A stretch of DNA of 16,443 nucleotides from JAQTRU01 sp041645555 (GCA_041645555.1 JBAZPX010000022.1:1-16443), one strand, 5' to 3'. Positions 6,753 through 14,177 are shown, counted from the stretch's first letter. The notes: generated by a model not told the origin, from the sequence alone. Program-made: numbers and translations.

Positions 6753-7961
6753 CTAAAATTGGCTGGCCAAATTATACATGGGTAAAATTATGGCCGCTAC
6801 CATAACGCCGACGGCTATACCCATAACCACCATAATTATCGGCTCCATTAAAGTCATAAGGTTGGCCACGATATTGTTTATTTCCCGGGAATAAAAATCG
6901 GTTATTCGCCCTAAAATTACATCCATCTTTCCGGTTTTCTCTCCGATAGCCATCATCTGGGAAACCATTTTCGGTATTTCCTTACTTTCCACAAAAACGC
7001 TGGAAATAGAATCCCCGTCCTCAACCGCCTGCGAGGTCTCCTCTATCAACTCTTTATAAACCTCATTGCCCACCACCTCCGAGGCTATTTTCAAGCTTTT
7101 AGTAATTGTCACTCCGCCCATAATCAGGGTATTCATGGAACGGGTAAAGCGGACTAAATAAATTCTCTGGAATAGCTTGCCGAAAATCGGCAGCCGGAGC
7201 TTTAAAAGATCAAATTGCCTTTTGCCTGCCGGCGATTTAAGATAAAACCTTGAGCCGACAGCCGCGCCAACCAAAACAATCAGAAGAAGCCACCAATAAG
7301 CGGATAAGAAGTCAGAAGTGCCGATTAATGCCCTTGTCGGCAGCGGCAGAGTCGCTCCGGTTTCTGTAAGAATGCCGGTCAACTTCGGCACCACAAACAT
7401 CATCATTACCACTCCGACTACCCCTAAACCGGCGAGGACAAAAACCGGATAAATCATGGCCCCCCTGATTTTACTCGTCATGTCGTAATCTTTTTCCATC
7501 TCATCGGCCAGATAATTTAAGACTTCATCTAATTTTCCAGAAGTCTCGCCTGATCTAATGACGTTAATATAGAAACTGGAGAAAACTTTCGGCCGCTTGG
7601 CTAAAGCGTCGGAAAGGCGCAACCCGCTGTCTACCTCATCGGCCATTTCGGAAATAATCATTTTCAGGGTAATATTTTCCGTTTGTTCAATCAAAATTTT
7701 CAAGGCCTGCACCAAAGCGACATTAGCGGAAATCATAACGGAAAACTGGCGGGAAAAAATCACTATATCCTTGCCCTTAACCCGGTTTAAAATAGCTAAA
7801 AATTTCGTTTCTCCTTTGCCTTCCGAATGCTTCTTTATGGAAACAATGGAAAAGCCTCTTTCCTGCAGGGTTTCCGCAGCCATTTTTTCATTAACCGCCT
7901 CTATTAACCCTTCGGTTATCTTCTTGTCCGAATCTAGAGCTTTATATTTAAAAATCGCCAT
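6753..7961 (-). CDS. pilC: Type IV pilus inner-membrane platform protein PilC
   Basis: Polytopic GspF/PilC family protein, 402 residues (normal length), the membrane platform that passes the motion of PilB and PilT-type ATPases to the pilus. After a small N-terminal domain (MAIFKYKALDSDKK..) two T2SSF repeats are seen at about 68-190 and 270-395. Each has the family core, for example SRQFSVMISANVALVQAL and VIRSGETSGKLDEVL in the first, TRSMNTLIMGGVTITKSL and MAIGEKTGKMDVIL in the second. Membrane helices lie near 172-192, 217-235 and 373-395. It is 7 bp after the pilT-like gene, so they are surely co-transcribed. No SD precedes the ATG. Confidence 0.96.
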   Translation of the reverse strand: MAIFKYKALDSDKKITEGLIEAVNEKMAAETLQERGFSIVSIKKHSEGKGETKFLAILNRVKGKDIVIFSRQFSVMISANVALVQALKILIEQTENITLKMIISEMADEVDSGLRLSDALAKRPKVFSSFYINVIRSGETSGKLDEVLNYLADEMEKDYDMTSKIRGAMIYPVFVLAGLGVVGVVMMMFVVPKLTGILTETGATLPLPTRALIGTSDFLSAYWWLLLIVLVGAAVGSRFYLKSPAGKRQFDLLKLRLPIFGKLFQRIYLVRFTRSMNTLIMGGVTITKSLKIASEVVGNEVYKELIEETSQAVEDGDSISSVFVESKEIPKMVSQMMAIGEKTGKMDVILGRITDFYSREINNIVANLMTLMEPIIMVVMGIAVGVMVAAIILPMYNLASQF

Positions 7962-7968
7962 AAGCTTA

Positions 7969-9021
7969 TTAAATGTTTAGTTTTATTTTTCTGGCTTCTT
8001 CGGGAGAAACTTCCCCCTTCTTTACTAATTCATCAACGGCTTTTTCCAGGCTAATCATACCTTCTTCTCGGGAAGTCTGAATAATACTCTCTATCTGATA
8101 TATTTTGCCTTCTCTAATTAAAGATTTGACGGCTGAGTTAACAATTAAAATTTCACTGGCCAAAACTAAGCCTCCGCCCAGGCGGGGAACAAGCTTTTGG
8201 GTAGTAATTCCGATTAAAACATCGGCTAAACTGAAACGGGCCGCTTCCTGAGAGATTGTTGTTTTGGCCGCATCTAAAATTTTTTCTATCACCCTTATTG
8301 AATTGGCCGAATTCATCTCTAAAACCACCAAGGAATTGCCGGCGGCCAGCTGCAAAATAAAGGGAAGAGCGGCGACAAACTCTTTTTTTATTTCATCAAT
8401 AAAAACTAAGTCTACGTCCTCGTCTAAACAATGTTTTAAACCGGCCACATAGGATATTACGTCCCGGCCGATTTGCCTCTGCTCAATAATGCTTTTCTTA
8501 TTAATAAACAGATATTCAATCGGGTCTTCCAGGGTAATTATATATTTTTTTTCTCTTTTATTGATATCCTCTATAAAAGCGGCCGCCGTTCCTGTTTTTC
8601 CCGAATCGTTGGGCCCGGCCACAATCAATAATCCGGAATTCAGATTAATTTTTTCCTTAAAAGCGGCGGGAAGCCTTAAATCTTCTATGCTCCTGATAAT
8701 GGTCGGGACATAATTAAAGGAAAGGGCGGGCAAGTCTTTTTGATAAAAAATGTTTACCCGGAAACGGAAATCGCCGGCGAAAGTCTTTACCACCACTATT
8801 TCTTTTTCCTCTTTAAATTTCTTCGCTTCCTCTTCGCTGATAAAAGAGTCAATAATTTTTCCTAACAATTCCGAAGTCAGGATGCCTTCTTTCTCCATTG
8901 GAATTAATTTGTCGTCAACTCTGGTCACGGGCGGACTGCCAACGGAAAAATGAAGGCTGGAAGCTCCCTTTTTGGCTGCTTCCGCTAATATTCTATTTAA
9001 AAAAATGGATGGCACTTCCAT
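7969..9021 (-). CDS. pilT: Divergent PilT-like ATPase lacking the His box
   Basis: A 350-residue GspE/PilT-family ATPase, the usual retraction motor of T4P. Alignment with PilT by eye is good from end to end: SSLHFSVGSPP (usual ASDLHL), FRVNIFYQ, Walker A GPNDSGKT (136-143), Asp box TLEDPIEY (163-170), Walker B-like VDLVFIDEI with E210, and a C-terminal LIREGKIYQIESIIQTSREEGM close to the PilT AIREGK..QI block. The His box is not kept: the TGH..TLHT of PilT is AGNSLVVLEMNS here (about 227-238), with neither histidine. The Arg of the usual LRxDPD motif is also replaced (HCLDEDVD). It may be slow, regulatory or assembly-related. The ATG at 9021 is preferred over an in-frame TTG at 9030; neither has an SD. 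Confidence 0.88.
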   Translation of the reverse strand: MEVPSIFLNRILAEAAKKGASSLHFSVGSPPVTRVDDKLIPMEKEGILTSELLGKIIDSFISEEEAKKFKEEKEIVVVKTFAGDFRFRVNIFYQKDLPALSFNYVPTIIRSIEDLRLPAAFKEKINLNSGLLIVAGPNDSGKTGTAAAFIEDINKREKKYIITLEDPIEYLFINKKSIIEQRQIGRDVISYVAGLKHCLDEDVDLVFIDEIKKEFVAALPFILQLAAGNSLVVLEMNSANSIRVIEKILDAAKTTISQEAARFSLADVLIGITTQKLVPRLGGGLVLASEILIVNSAVKSLIREGKIYQIESIIQTSREEGMISLEKAVDELVKKGEVSPEEARKIKLNI

Positions 9022-9108
9022 AATGTTCAAGATATTTTAGTTGGTTACTTTATTTAGATGAACCATTAATGCGAATTAGACGTTACTTATCTTAGAGAAC
9101 GGTGCTAG

Positions 9109-9172
9109 AATGCGAATGCCACAAATGCGAACATAAATCATTCGCATAATTAGTATTTGCGGCATTAGCATT
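9109..9172. repeat. Inverted AATGCGAATGCC-type repeat after the response regulator gene
   Basis: Two 24-bp imperfect arms (9109-9132 and the complement of 9149-9172) match at 19 of 24 positions, with an extra GCGAA/TTCGC pairing in the loop region. More variants of AATGCGAAT and ATTCGCGGATTAGCATT lie just outside (9066-9078, 9173-9190). Together they fill the 171 bp between the response regulator stop and the pilT-like start. No ORF and no T-run terminator are present. Confidence 0.65.
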
Positions 9173-9192
9173 AATTCGCGGATTAGCATTAT

Positions 9193-9597
9193 CTACTTAT
9201 TTATCAGTTTCTTTATTTTTTCAACCACTTCCGAGGGCATAAAATGGGCTTTTATAAGATAATCATTTGCCCCCAGGGAAAGCCCTTCCTTTACCTTTTC
9301 TTTCTGGCTCAAATTAGTCAGCAAAATCACCGGAATACCGCTAGTTTTTTTATCCGCTTTCAAGGCTTTTAAAACCTCGAAGCCGTCCATCCGGGGAAGC
9401 ATAATATCCAATAAGATTACATCCGGAAGTTCTTTTAAAGCCAGTTTTAGCCCCTTTTCTCCGTCTTCGGCCGCTACGACTTTGAAGTTCTCCAGCTCAA
9501 ACTTCGTATTGTACATGCTTAATAAAAAAGGATCGTCTTCCACTAATAAAATTTTAATTTTAGATGAGCCGCTTGGCTGATAATTTTGGCTGTCCAT
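9193..9597 (-). CDS. Single-domain CheY-like response regulator
   Basis: A 134-residue receiver domain and nothing else. The acidic pocket is E20-D21-D22 (LLVEDD), the phosphoacceptor is D64 in VILLDIMLPRMDGFEVL, the switch Thr is T94 in ILLTN, and the conserved Lys is K116 in LIKAHF, followed by Ala rather than the usual Pro. No DNA-binding or output domain follows, so it must act by protein contact, as PilG/PilH/CheY do. It lies between pilB and the pilT-like gene, 27 bp after pilB, and no histidine kinase is in the window. It may tune the motor ATPases or polarity; this is inferred from position. It has no SD. Confidence 0.93.
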   Translation of the reverse strand: MDSQNYQPSGSSKIKILLVEDDPFLLSMYNTKFELENFKVVAAEDGEKGLKLALKELPDVILLDIMLPRMDGFEVLKALKADKKTSGIPVILLTNLSQKEKVKEGLSLGANDYLIKAHFMPSEVVEKIKKLINK

Positions 9598-9624
9598 ATT
9601 TTTAAATATATCTTAATTAATAAG

Positions 9625-11373
9625 TTAACTCTGAATAACCCGGAAAATTTCCTCCATCGTTGTCTCCCCCCGCAGGACTTTTATAGTCCCGTCCTGCTTC
9701 ATAGTGATAAAATCCTGGCTTTTTTTTATATCTTCAAACCGCAAATTTTTATTTTTATCCATTACTATCTCTTTTATTTTGTCATTAATATCAAACACTT
9801 CAACGATAGCTATCCGGCCGCTGTAACCGGAATTGCCGCAACGAGCGCAGCCGCTGCCCTTCAGAAAAACCGTCTTCTTTAAATCGGTGAAATCTTTTAC
9901 TGATTCTTTCATAATACTGGCGGGTATATTTTTTATCTCATTCTCCATATCAGCCAAAACATCTTCGGGAAGCTTTTCCTCTTTCTTGCAATAAGGGCAA
10001 ATTTTTCTCGCCAGTCTCTGGGCAATTATTACATTAAGGGTCGACCCCAAAAGAAACGGCTCAACTTTCATATCCAACAGGCGCGGCACCGCTCCCAGCG
10101 CATCGTTAGTGTGGAGAGTGGACAAGACGAAATGCCCGGTTAAGCTGGCGTGAATAGCCAGTTCGGCTGTTTCATTATCCCTTATCTCGCCAACCATAAC
10201 AATATCAGGGTCCTGGCGCAGCAGAGAACGAAGCCCGTTCGCGAAAGTAAAACCGATTTCCGGCCTGGTTTGGGACTGGTTAACGCCTTTTATGAAATAT
10301 TCTACCGGATCCTCCAAGGTGGAAATATTAATCCCCTCTTTATTAAGCATATTTAAAATCGAAAACAGGGTGGTAGATTTGCCGGACCCAGTCGGACCGG
10401 TAACCAGAAGCATGCCATTAGTCTTTTTTATATTTTCTTTTATAATCCTCAAGGCCCGGCCGTCAAACCCTAATTCTTCCAGGGTTGGCGCGCCCCGGGT
10501 GGTGTCCAAAATTCTCATTACTATCTTCTCTTCACCTATTAAAGGCAGAACTGAAACTCGAAAATCGATTTTCTTTTCTCCTATTTCCATGCTTATCCGC
10601 CCGTCCTGCGGGAGCCTAGTTTCGTCTAGTTTCAAATTGGCTAATACTTTAATCCTGGCTATGATGGCGCTATGAATATTTTTCGGCAGGACTAAAGAAG
10701 TATGAAGAACGCCGTCTATGCGGTAGCGGACCCGGCTCTCTTTCTGGGTGGGCTCAATATGGATATCGCTGGCTCTCCCCTCTACGGCATGCCTAATTAT
10801 GACGGAAACAATTTTGGCTACAGGCGCGCTTTTTATAATCTCCTCCAGCTCTCCCCCTTCTTCTTTTTTCTTTTTTGACATTTCCTCCTTCTCCTCTTTG
10901 GCCCGGGTTTCCAGAGCTTTGCCGATTTCACTTTTCAGGTTTTTGTATTGTTTGAAAATTTTGTCAAAACTCAATTCGGAAATCAAATAATATTCTACCC
11001 GCAGTTTTTCTTCCTTGACTAAAAAATTAACCGCCTCCATCGCCTTAAAATTTTCCGGGTCGGTTAGACCGACTTTTATTTTATTTCCGCTTTTGTCAAA
11101 ACAAACTATCCTGTAATTTTCCGCCGCCTCGAAAGCAATGATGTTAATCACCTCATTGCTCACTTCCCGGTCAAGAAGATTCTGGTAGGGGAGGCGATAA
11201 ACCTTTGCTTTCATTTGCGCAATTTCTTCAGAATCAATCAGGTTTTCCCCGATTAAAATATCTTCGATTTTCTTTCCGGACGCATTCGCCCTCCCCTTTA
11301 TTTCTAAAAGGCTGCTTTCGCTCAACTTATTGCTTGCCTTTAATAATTCTAATAATTCCTCCTGTTTGCCCAT
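9625..11373 (-). CDS. pilB: Type IV pilus assembly ATPase PilB
   Basis: Extension motor of the pilus, 582 residues from the ATG at 11373. An in-frame TTG at 11445 would add 24 residues but overlaps the upstream gene and reads like spacer, so it is rejected. An MshEN/T2SSE N-terminal domain is at about 15-140, a charged linker (157-178) follows, and then the ATPase: RASDIHIEP (200-208), Walker A GPTGSGKST (326-334), Asp box TLEDPVEY (352-359), Walker B DPDIVMVGEIRD (388-399), His box TGHFVLSTLHTN (412-423), and the C2-C2 zinc site C459/C462 and C509/C512. All catalytic elements are intact, unlike the second ATPase of the operon. The end (FRVIQS) is complete. Confidence 0.96.
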   Translation of the reverse strand: MGKQEELLELLKASNKLSESSLLEIKGRANASGKKIEDILIGENLIDSEEIAQMKAKVYRLPYQNLLDREVSNEVINIIAFEAAENYRIVCFDKSGNKIKVGLTDPENFKAMEAVNFLVKEEKLRVEYYLISELSFDKIFKQYKNLKSEIGKALETRAKEEKEEMSKKKKEEGGELEEIIKSAPVAKIVSVIIRHAVEGRASDIHIEPTQKESRVRYRIDGVLHTSLVLPKNIHSAIIARIKVLANLKLDETRLPQDGRISMEIGEKKIDFRVSVLPLIGEEKIVMRILDTTRGAPTLEELGFDGRALRIIKENIKKTNGMLLVTGPTGSGKSTTLFSILNMLNKEGINISTLEDPVEYFIKGVNQSQTRPEIGFTFANGLRSLLRQDPDIVMVGEIRDNETAELAIHASLTGHFVLSTLHTNDALGAVPRLLDMKVEPFLLGSTLNVIIAQRLARKICPYCKKEEKLPEDVLADMENEIKNIPASIMKESVKDFTDLKKTVFLKGSGCARCGNSGYSGRIAIVEVFDINDKIKEIVMDKNKNLRFEDIKKSQDFITMKQDGTIKVLRGETTMEEIFRVIQS

Positions 11374-11416
11374 AGTAAATAAAAAATTTTCTAAGAATAA
11401 ATTTTCGCCGCCATCT

Positions 11417-11821
11417 TTAATCTTGTTCAGGGGGAGAAAAAGCAAAGGGATTGCTTGTGCCGACCTTAGAACCCCCTTCTTCCAGGGTATTTTCCTTTAA
11501 TTTTTTAAACTTTGTATTAGCCAATAAATCTAAATCAAGCAACTCTTCTTCTTTTACCGGCTCCTCGCTGGTTAAATCAGTTTCTTCCTTCTCTCCGGCG
11601 CCCGCCCCCTCTTCTTTAAGATTTACTTGTTTCAAGAGGCTATCTAAACTATCGCTGCCTTGCCCGGTCATCTCGGCCGGCGCCTCCATCGTCATCGACT
11701 TATTGACCGTGGTTAGAGAATAATTTTTGTAAAGGAAAAAACCTGTCCCCGCGATCATAACCGCAATGACAGAAATATAGGCTATTAACTTATTTTTTTC
11801 TATTTTTTTCGGAGCTAACAT
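11417..11821 (-). CDS. Small single-TM protein in the pilP position
   Basis: A 134-residue protein I cannot place in a named family. It has a basic N-terminus (MLAPKKIEKNK), one membrane helix (about 12-30), an acidic low-complexity extracytoplasmic stretch (45-100, rich in Glu, Leu, Ser and Gly), and a C-terminal NTKFKKLKENTLEEGG (102-117) ending near GTSNPFAF (121-128). The short hydrophobic-basic segment followed by an NPF-type turn recalls the alignment-subcomplex partners PilP/GspC, and it occupies the pilP slot between pilO and pilB. There is no lipobox Cys. Calling it a PilP analogue is inference from order and topology. It ends 43 bp before the pilB ATG. No SD is seen. Confidence 0.75.
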   Translation of the reverse strand: MLAPKKIEKNKLIAYISVIAVMIAGTGFFLYKNYSLTTVNKSMTMEAPAEMTGQGSDSLDSLLKQVNLKEEGAGAGEKEETDLTSEEPVKEEELLDLDLLANTKFKKLKENTLEEGGSKVGTSNPFAFSPPEQD

Positions 11822-11829
11822 ATTATTCT

Positions 11830-11877
11830 ATACCGGAAGCCGTCCCGCTCTTCGCAAGGGGCGGGATGGATCGGTAT
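11830..11877. repeat. GC-rich hairpin upstream of the pilP-position gene
   Basis: A two-part stem: ATACCG (11830-11835) with CGGTAT (11872-11877), and CCGTCCCGC (11840-11848) with GCGGGATGG (11861-11869), one G-T pair. It starts 9 bp upstream of the small gene's ATG on the minus strand, so in mRNA the hairpin would end close to the start codon. Confidence 0.6.
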
Positions 11878-11988
11878 ATCCCGCCGTTTCGGCGTATGGT
11901 AATTTTTAAATTAAATAAGAAGAAAGGCGAAGCCGCTAGTCCTAAAAACTTTTTAAAAACTAAAAATGGTTTTTGGAAACGGCGGGAT
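11878..11988. repeat. 111-bp element with perfect 12-bp inverted ends
   Basis: ATCCCGCCGTTT (11878-11889) and AAACGGCGGGAT (11977-11988) are perfect inverted ends; the left one also makes a CGCCG/CGGCG hairpin with the next bases (11882-11894). The middle is A/T-rich. Size and design resemble the two CCCCGTTAGAAAT elements, but the ends are unrelated in sequence. It directly abuts the 11830-11877 hairpin. Confidence 0.65.
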
Positions 11989-12017
11989 GTAAAGACGCCA
12001 CAGGCAGTAAGTCTACC

Positions 12018-12046
12018 TTGCTTGCACTCACATTTTGAGCAAGCAA
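12018..12046. repeat. Hairpin just after the pilO stop
   Basis: TTGCTTG (12018-12024) pairs with CAAGCAA (12040-12046), then after a CA bulge CTCA with TGAG around a 5-nt loop. It begins 12 nt after the pilO stop on the minus strand. The following minus-strand bases (GGTAGACTTACTGCC) have no T-run, so it is not a normal intrinsic terminator; mRNA 3'-end protection or processing is possible. Confidence 0.55.
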
Positions 12047-12058
12047 CCCTCTAAAATT

Positions 12059-12697
12059 TTACTCTTTTAAATAATAAGTATAAAAAGTTAGCTGGACGGA
12101 ATTTCCCTCCGGGACGAAATCTACATTAACCACGTCCATCAGCATCAAATTATTTTCTATCGAAGTCAGAAGGCTTTTTAAGCCGAAATAATCAACCCCC
12201 ATAATTTCCAGCGTCGCTTTTGTCTTCCCTATTTCCGGAGGCAGGGAAACGGCTGCTTTTTCCTCTCCCCTTTTTACCTTCTGGCTGCTGCTCTTGCTTT
12301 CTGGCTCTATTGGCTCGATTTTTAAGGACTTCAGGAGCAAACCGTTCTTTTTAACAATTGCTTCTACCTGGCTGAATAATTCTTCCGGCACATCTTTTTT
12401 CCTTAAAATATAATCAATTTTCTCTTGGTCGCTCAATTTAACGCTTTGAAAAACCGCCACTAAATTTTTTAAACTCTCCAGATATCCCCGCCTCTCCAGA
12501 TATTCCTGCTCTTTGCTTGACTGGCCGTCACTGGTTAATTTGGCAATTTCCTCATATTTTGGTTTAAGCAGAAGAAAATAACCGAGGATAAACACAACTA
12601 AAACAAAAAGGACAACCAGCCATTTAAAATACCTGGTTAACAAAACATTAATTTTCTGCCCGATTTTCTCCTCTTTTCCGTTTTTCCCCTTATCCAT
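12059..12697 (-). CDS. pilO: Type IV pilus alignment protein PilO
   Basis: A bitopic protein of 212 residues with the PilO layout: a short charged cytoplasmic tail (1-20), one membrane helix (about 25-44), a helical coiled-coil region (45-80), and a small ferredoxin-like fold (about 100-212) with IVKKNGLLLKSLKIEPIEP and ATLEIMGVDYFGLKSLLTSIENN as the typical first strand and strand-helix unit. An inserted Lys/Ser/Glu-rich loop lies at 133-150. PilO pairs with PilN through these domains and lies right after pilN as in other T4P operons. No SD is near the ATG; a half copy of the CCCCGTTA repeat and a palindrome lie upstream. Confidence 0.9.
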   Translation of the reverse strand: MDKGKNGKEEKIGQKINVLLTRYFKWLVVLFVLVVFILGYFLLLKPKYEEIAKLTSDGQSSKEQEYLERRGYLESLKNLVAVFQSVKLSDQEKIDYILRKKDVPEELFSQVEAIVKKNGLLLKSLKIEPIEPESKSSSQKVKRGEEKAAVSLPPEIGKTKATLEIMGVDYFGLKSLLTSIENNLMLMDVVNVDFVPEGNSVQLTFYTYYLKE

Positions 12698-12720
12698 AAG
12701 CTAAAAACTTATAATTTATT

Positions 12721-12770
12721 CACCCCGTTAATATATATTATTCATCAGCCGGCTGAATCACCGGCCGTGG
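12721..12770. repeat. Half CCCCGTTA repeat and TCAGCCGGCTGA palindrome in the pilN-pilO gap
   Basis: CACCCCGTTA (12721-12730) matches the ends of the 105/106-bp elements but has no partner here. TCAGCCGGCTGA (12745-12756) is a perfect 12-bp palindrome, and GCCGG/CCGGC can form an alternative stem with an 8-nt loop. The gap is 105 bp, and nothing else is seen in it. Confidence 0.5.
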
Positions 12771-12802
12771 CTTGTTTTATACCCAGGACTTCGCCGATAA
12801 TT

Positions 12803-14008
12803 TTATTTAACCGGGGTAAAAATGGCCGGATCTATCGCCAGCCTCAATCCAAAAGCGATTCCACCAATATCACCCTCTTTCCTTTCCGCCGTAGAAATCC
12901 CCGCCTGGTCTACGCTGGCTTCGGAAACATATTCGCTGGAAAGGAATCTCTCTACCTGGGCCTGAATAATGCTAAAATCCTTAGCATTAGCCGTCAGATT
13001 GTACTTCCCCTTATTATCTCCGGCAAAGCCAGAATAATAAACATCGGCTAAAGTATTCTCCTCTAAAAATTTGAAGAAATCAGTCCAATAAATATGCTGG
13101 CCCAGCAAAGAATTCACTAAACTTAATTTTTTCTTAAAAACTAAAACTTTTTTCGCTTCAACCTCGACTTTCGCTATTTCTTTGTCTAATTCGAAAAATC
13201 TGTTAACAAAATACTGGCCTTCTTTTTCTTTTTGGCTTCCTTGCCAGGAAAGCCAGCCATAGACCGCCCCGACTGCCAAAGCGGCTAAAATCATGGAAAT
13301 AATAAGAAGAGCCGCATTTTTCTGCCAGTTAAAAAAGACAGTTATTTCCCCTTTTATTAAATTGGTTTCTAAAATTTCTCCACCGTTCCCTCCGCCGTTC
13401 CCTTCTTTCTTGCCTTCGGCTTGGATAAATTCTGGAATAATTTCTTTTTCTTTCCCCATCTCGCCCTCCTCGCTCCCGCTATGGTCTTGGCGGTGATTGT
13501 CTTCCTTTTTATTTTCCAACAACGGCTTGGGCTTTTGTTCTTTTTCTTCCCGGCCACTGTCTATTTTCGGCTTTTTGGCAAATTTTTTAAAAATAGCGGC
13601 CATCGGCTTAAACAAATTCATTATTTTCGACCGAATCTCCAGCCGCTTCTTTTTTACCGGGGAAACTTTTGTCTCTTCTGCCTTGCCGGCTGTTGGCGGA
13701 TAACTAGCCGCTTTTTTCTGCTCGCCAATAAGTTTTAATAATTCCCGGCGCGATTCCTTTAACTTGCTCCCATTAGGAAAATTATTGGCATAAGCCGCTC
13801 CCGCCTTTTCTTTCTTTCTTTTTAAGAAATTAGCATTAAAAAAATCAGGCAAATAACTTTTTATCCCCTTCTTTACCCCGGATAGTTTAAGCAATTTTTT
13901 TTCTTCCGGACTAGACCACTTTACTTCTTCCCCTAATTCCTTCTTTTCCTTTTGCTCCCGGGAAGGTTTGCCTTTTTTCTCTTCGTCCGGCAAAAAATCT
14001 ATATCCAT
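12803..14008 (-). CDS. pilN: PilN-like protein with a ~210-residue charged N-terminal extension
   Basis: PilN links cytoplasmic PilM to the alignment complex. The C-terminal half is an ordinary PilN: ETNLIKGEI (214-222) before the membrane helix (231-252), a heptad-like region (258-300), then a ferredoxin-like domain with the HIYWTDFFKFLEENTLADVYYS block (305-326). Usual PilN is about 180-210 residues; this one has 401. The added residues 1-213 are highly charged and low-complexity (Lys/Glu-rich, with a basic amphipathic patch at 118-148 and a GGGNGG run at 205-210), probably disordered. The extreme N-terminus MDIDFLPDEE resembles the INLLP peptide by which PilN docks on PilM, so the protein may carry two PilM-binding-like motifs. 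It follows pilM after a 358-bp repeat-rich gap. No SD is seen. Confidence 0.87.
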   Translation of the reverse strand: MDIDFLPDEEKKGKPSREQKEKKELGEEVKWSSPEEKKLLKLSGVKKGIKSYLPDFFNANFLKRKKEKAGAAYANNFPNGSKLKESRRELLKLIGEQKKAASYPPTAGKAEETKVSPVKKKRLEIRSKIMNLFKPMAAIFKKFAKKPKIDSGREEKEQKPKPLLENKKEDNHRQDHSGSEEGEMGKEKEIIPEFIQAEGKKEGNGGGNGGEILETNLIKGEITVFFNWQKNAALLIISMILAALAVGAVYGWLSWQGSQKEKEGQYFVNRFFELDKEIAKVEVEAKKVLVFKKKLSLVNSLLGQHIYWTDFFKFLEENTLADVYYSGFAGDNKGKYNLTANAKDFSIIQAQVERFLSSEYVSEASVDQAGISTAERKEGDIGGIAFGLRLAIDPAIFTPVK

Positions 14009-14049
14009 ATCTTGAACTAAAATAAAAATTTAAAAAGTAAAAATCCCCG

Positions 14050-14140
14050 GCCCGCCTCGCGTTAAATAATTTATCAATAATTACTTGCCTATATCTGCTA
14101 AATAATATAAATTGAAAAACAAGTAAACGGCGAGCGGGGC
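14050..14140. repeat. Element with imperfect GC-rich inverted ends and inner TTACTTG stem
   Basis: The ends GCCCGCCTCGCGTT (from 14050) and AACGGCGAGCGGGGC (to 14140) are inverted with small indels. Inside, TTACTTG (14081-14087) and CAAGTAA (14120-14126) are perfectly inverted. The size is about 91 bp, with an A/T-rich centre and no ORF. Confidence 0.5.
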
Positions 14141-14177
14141 AGGCAAAATGACAATGTAAAATGTAGAATTACCTTCT

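Noticed and set aside
9022..9030. TTG start adding three residues to the PilT-like protein
   Set aside because: No SD; the ATG at 9021 gives the usual N-terminus of the family.
11374..11445. TTG start adding 24 residues to PilB
   Set aside because: It would overlap the upstream gene by 29 bp, and the added residues look like translated spacer; the ATG at 11373 begins the normal N-terminal domain.
12018..12046. Intrinsic terminator after pilO
   Set aside because: The stem is good but no T-run follows on the minus strand, and stopping here would cut pilB, pilT and pilC off from any visible promoter.
11866..12054. 62-residue plus-strand open frame in the pilO-pilP-like gap
   Set aside because: It runs through three inverted-repeat elements, has no SD and no recognisable protein features.
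12803..14008. Two fused or mis-assembled genes in the long PilN
   Set aside because: The frame is continuous, the extension has a PilM-docking-like start, and there is no internal start signal at the normal PilN boundary.
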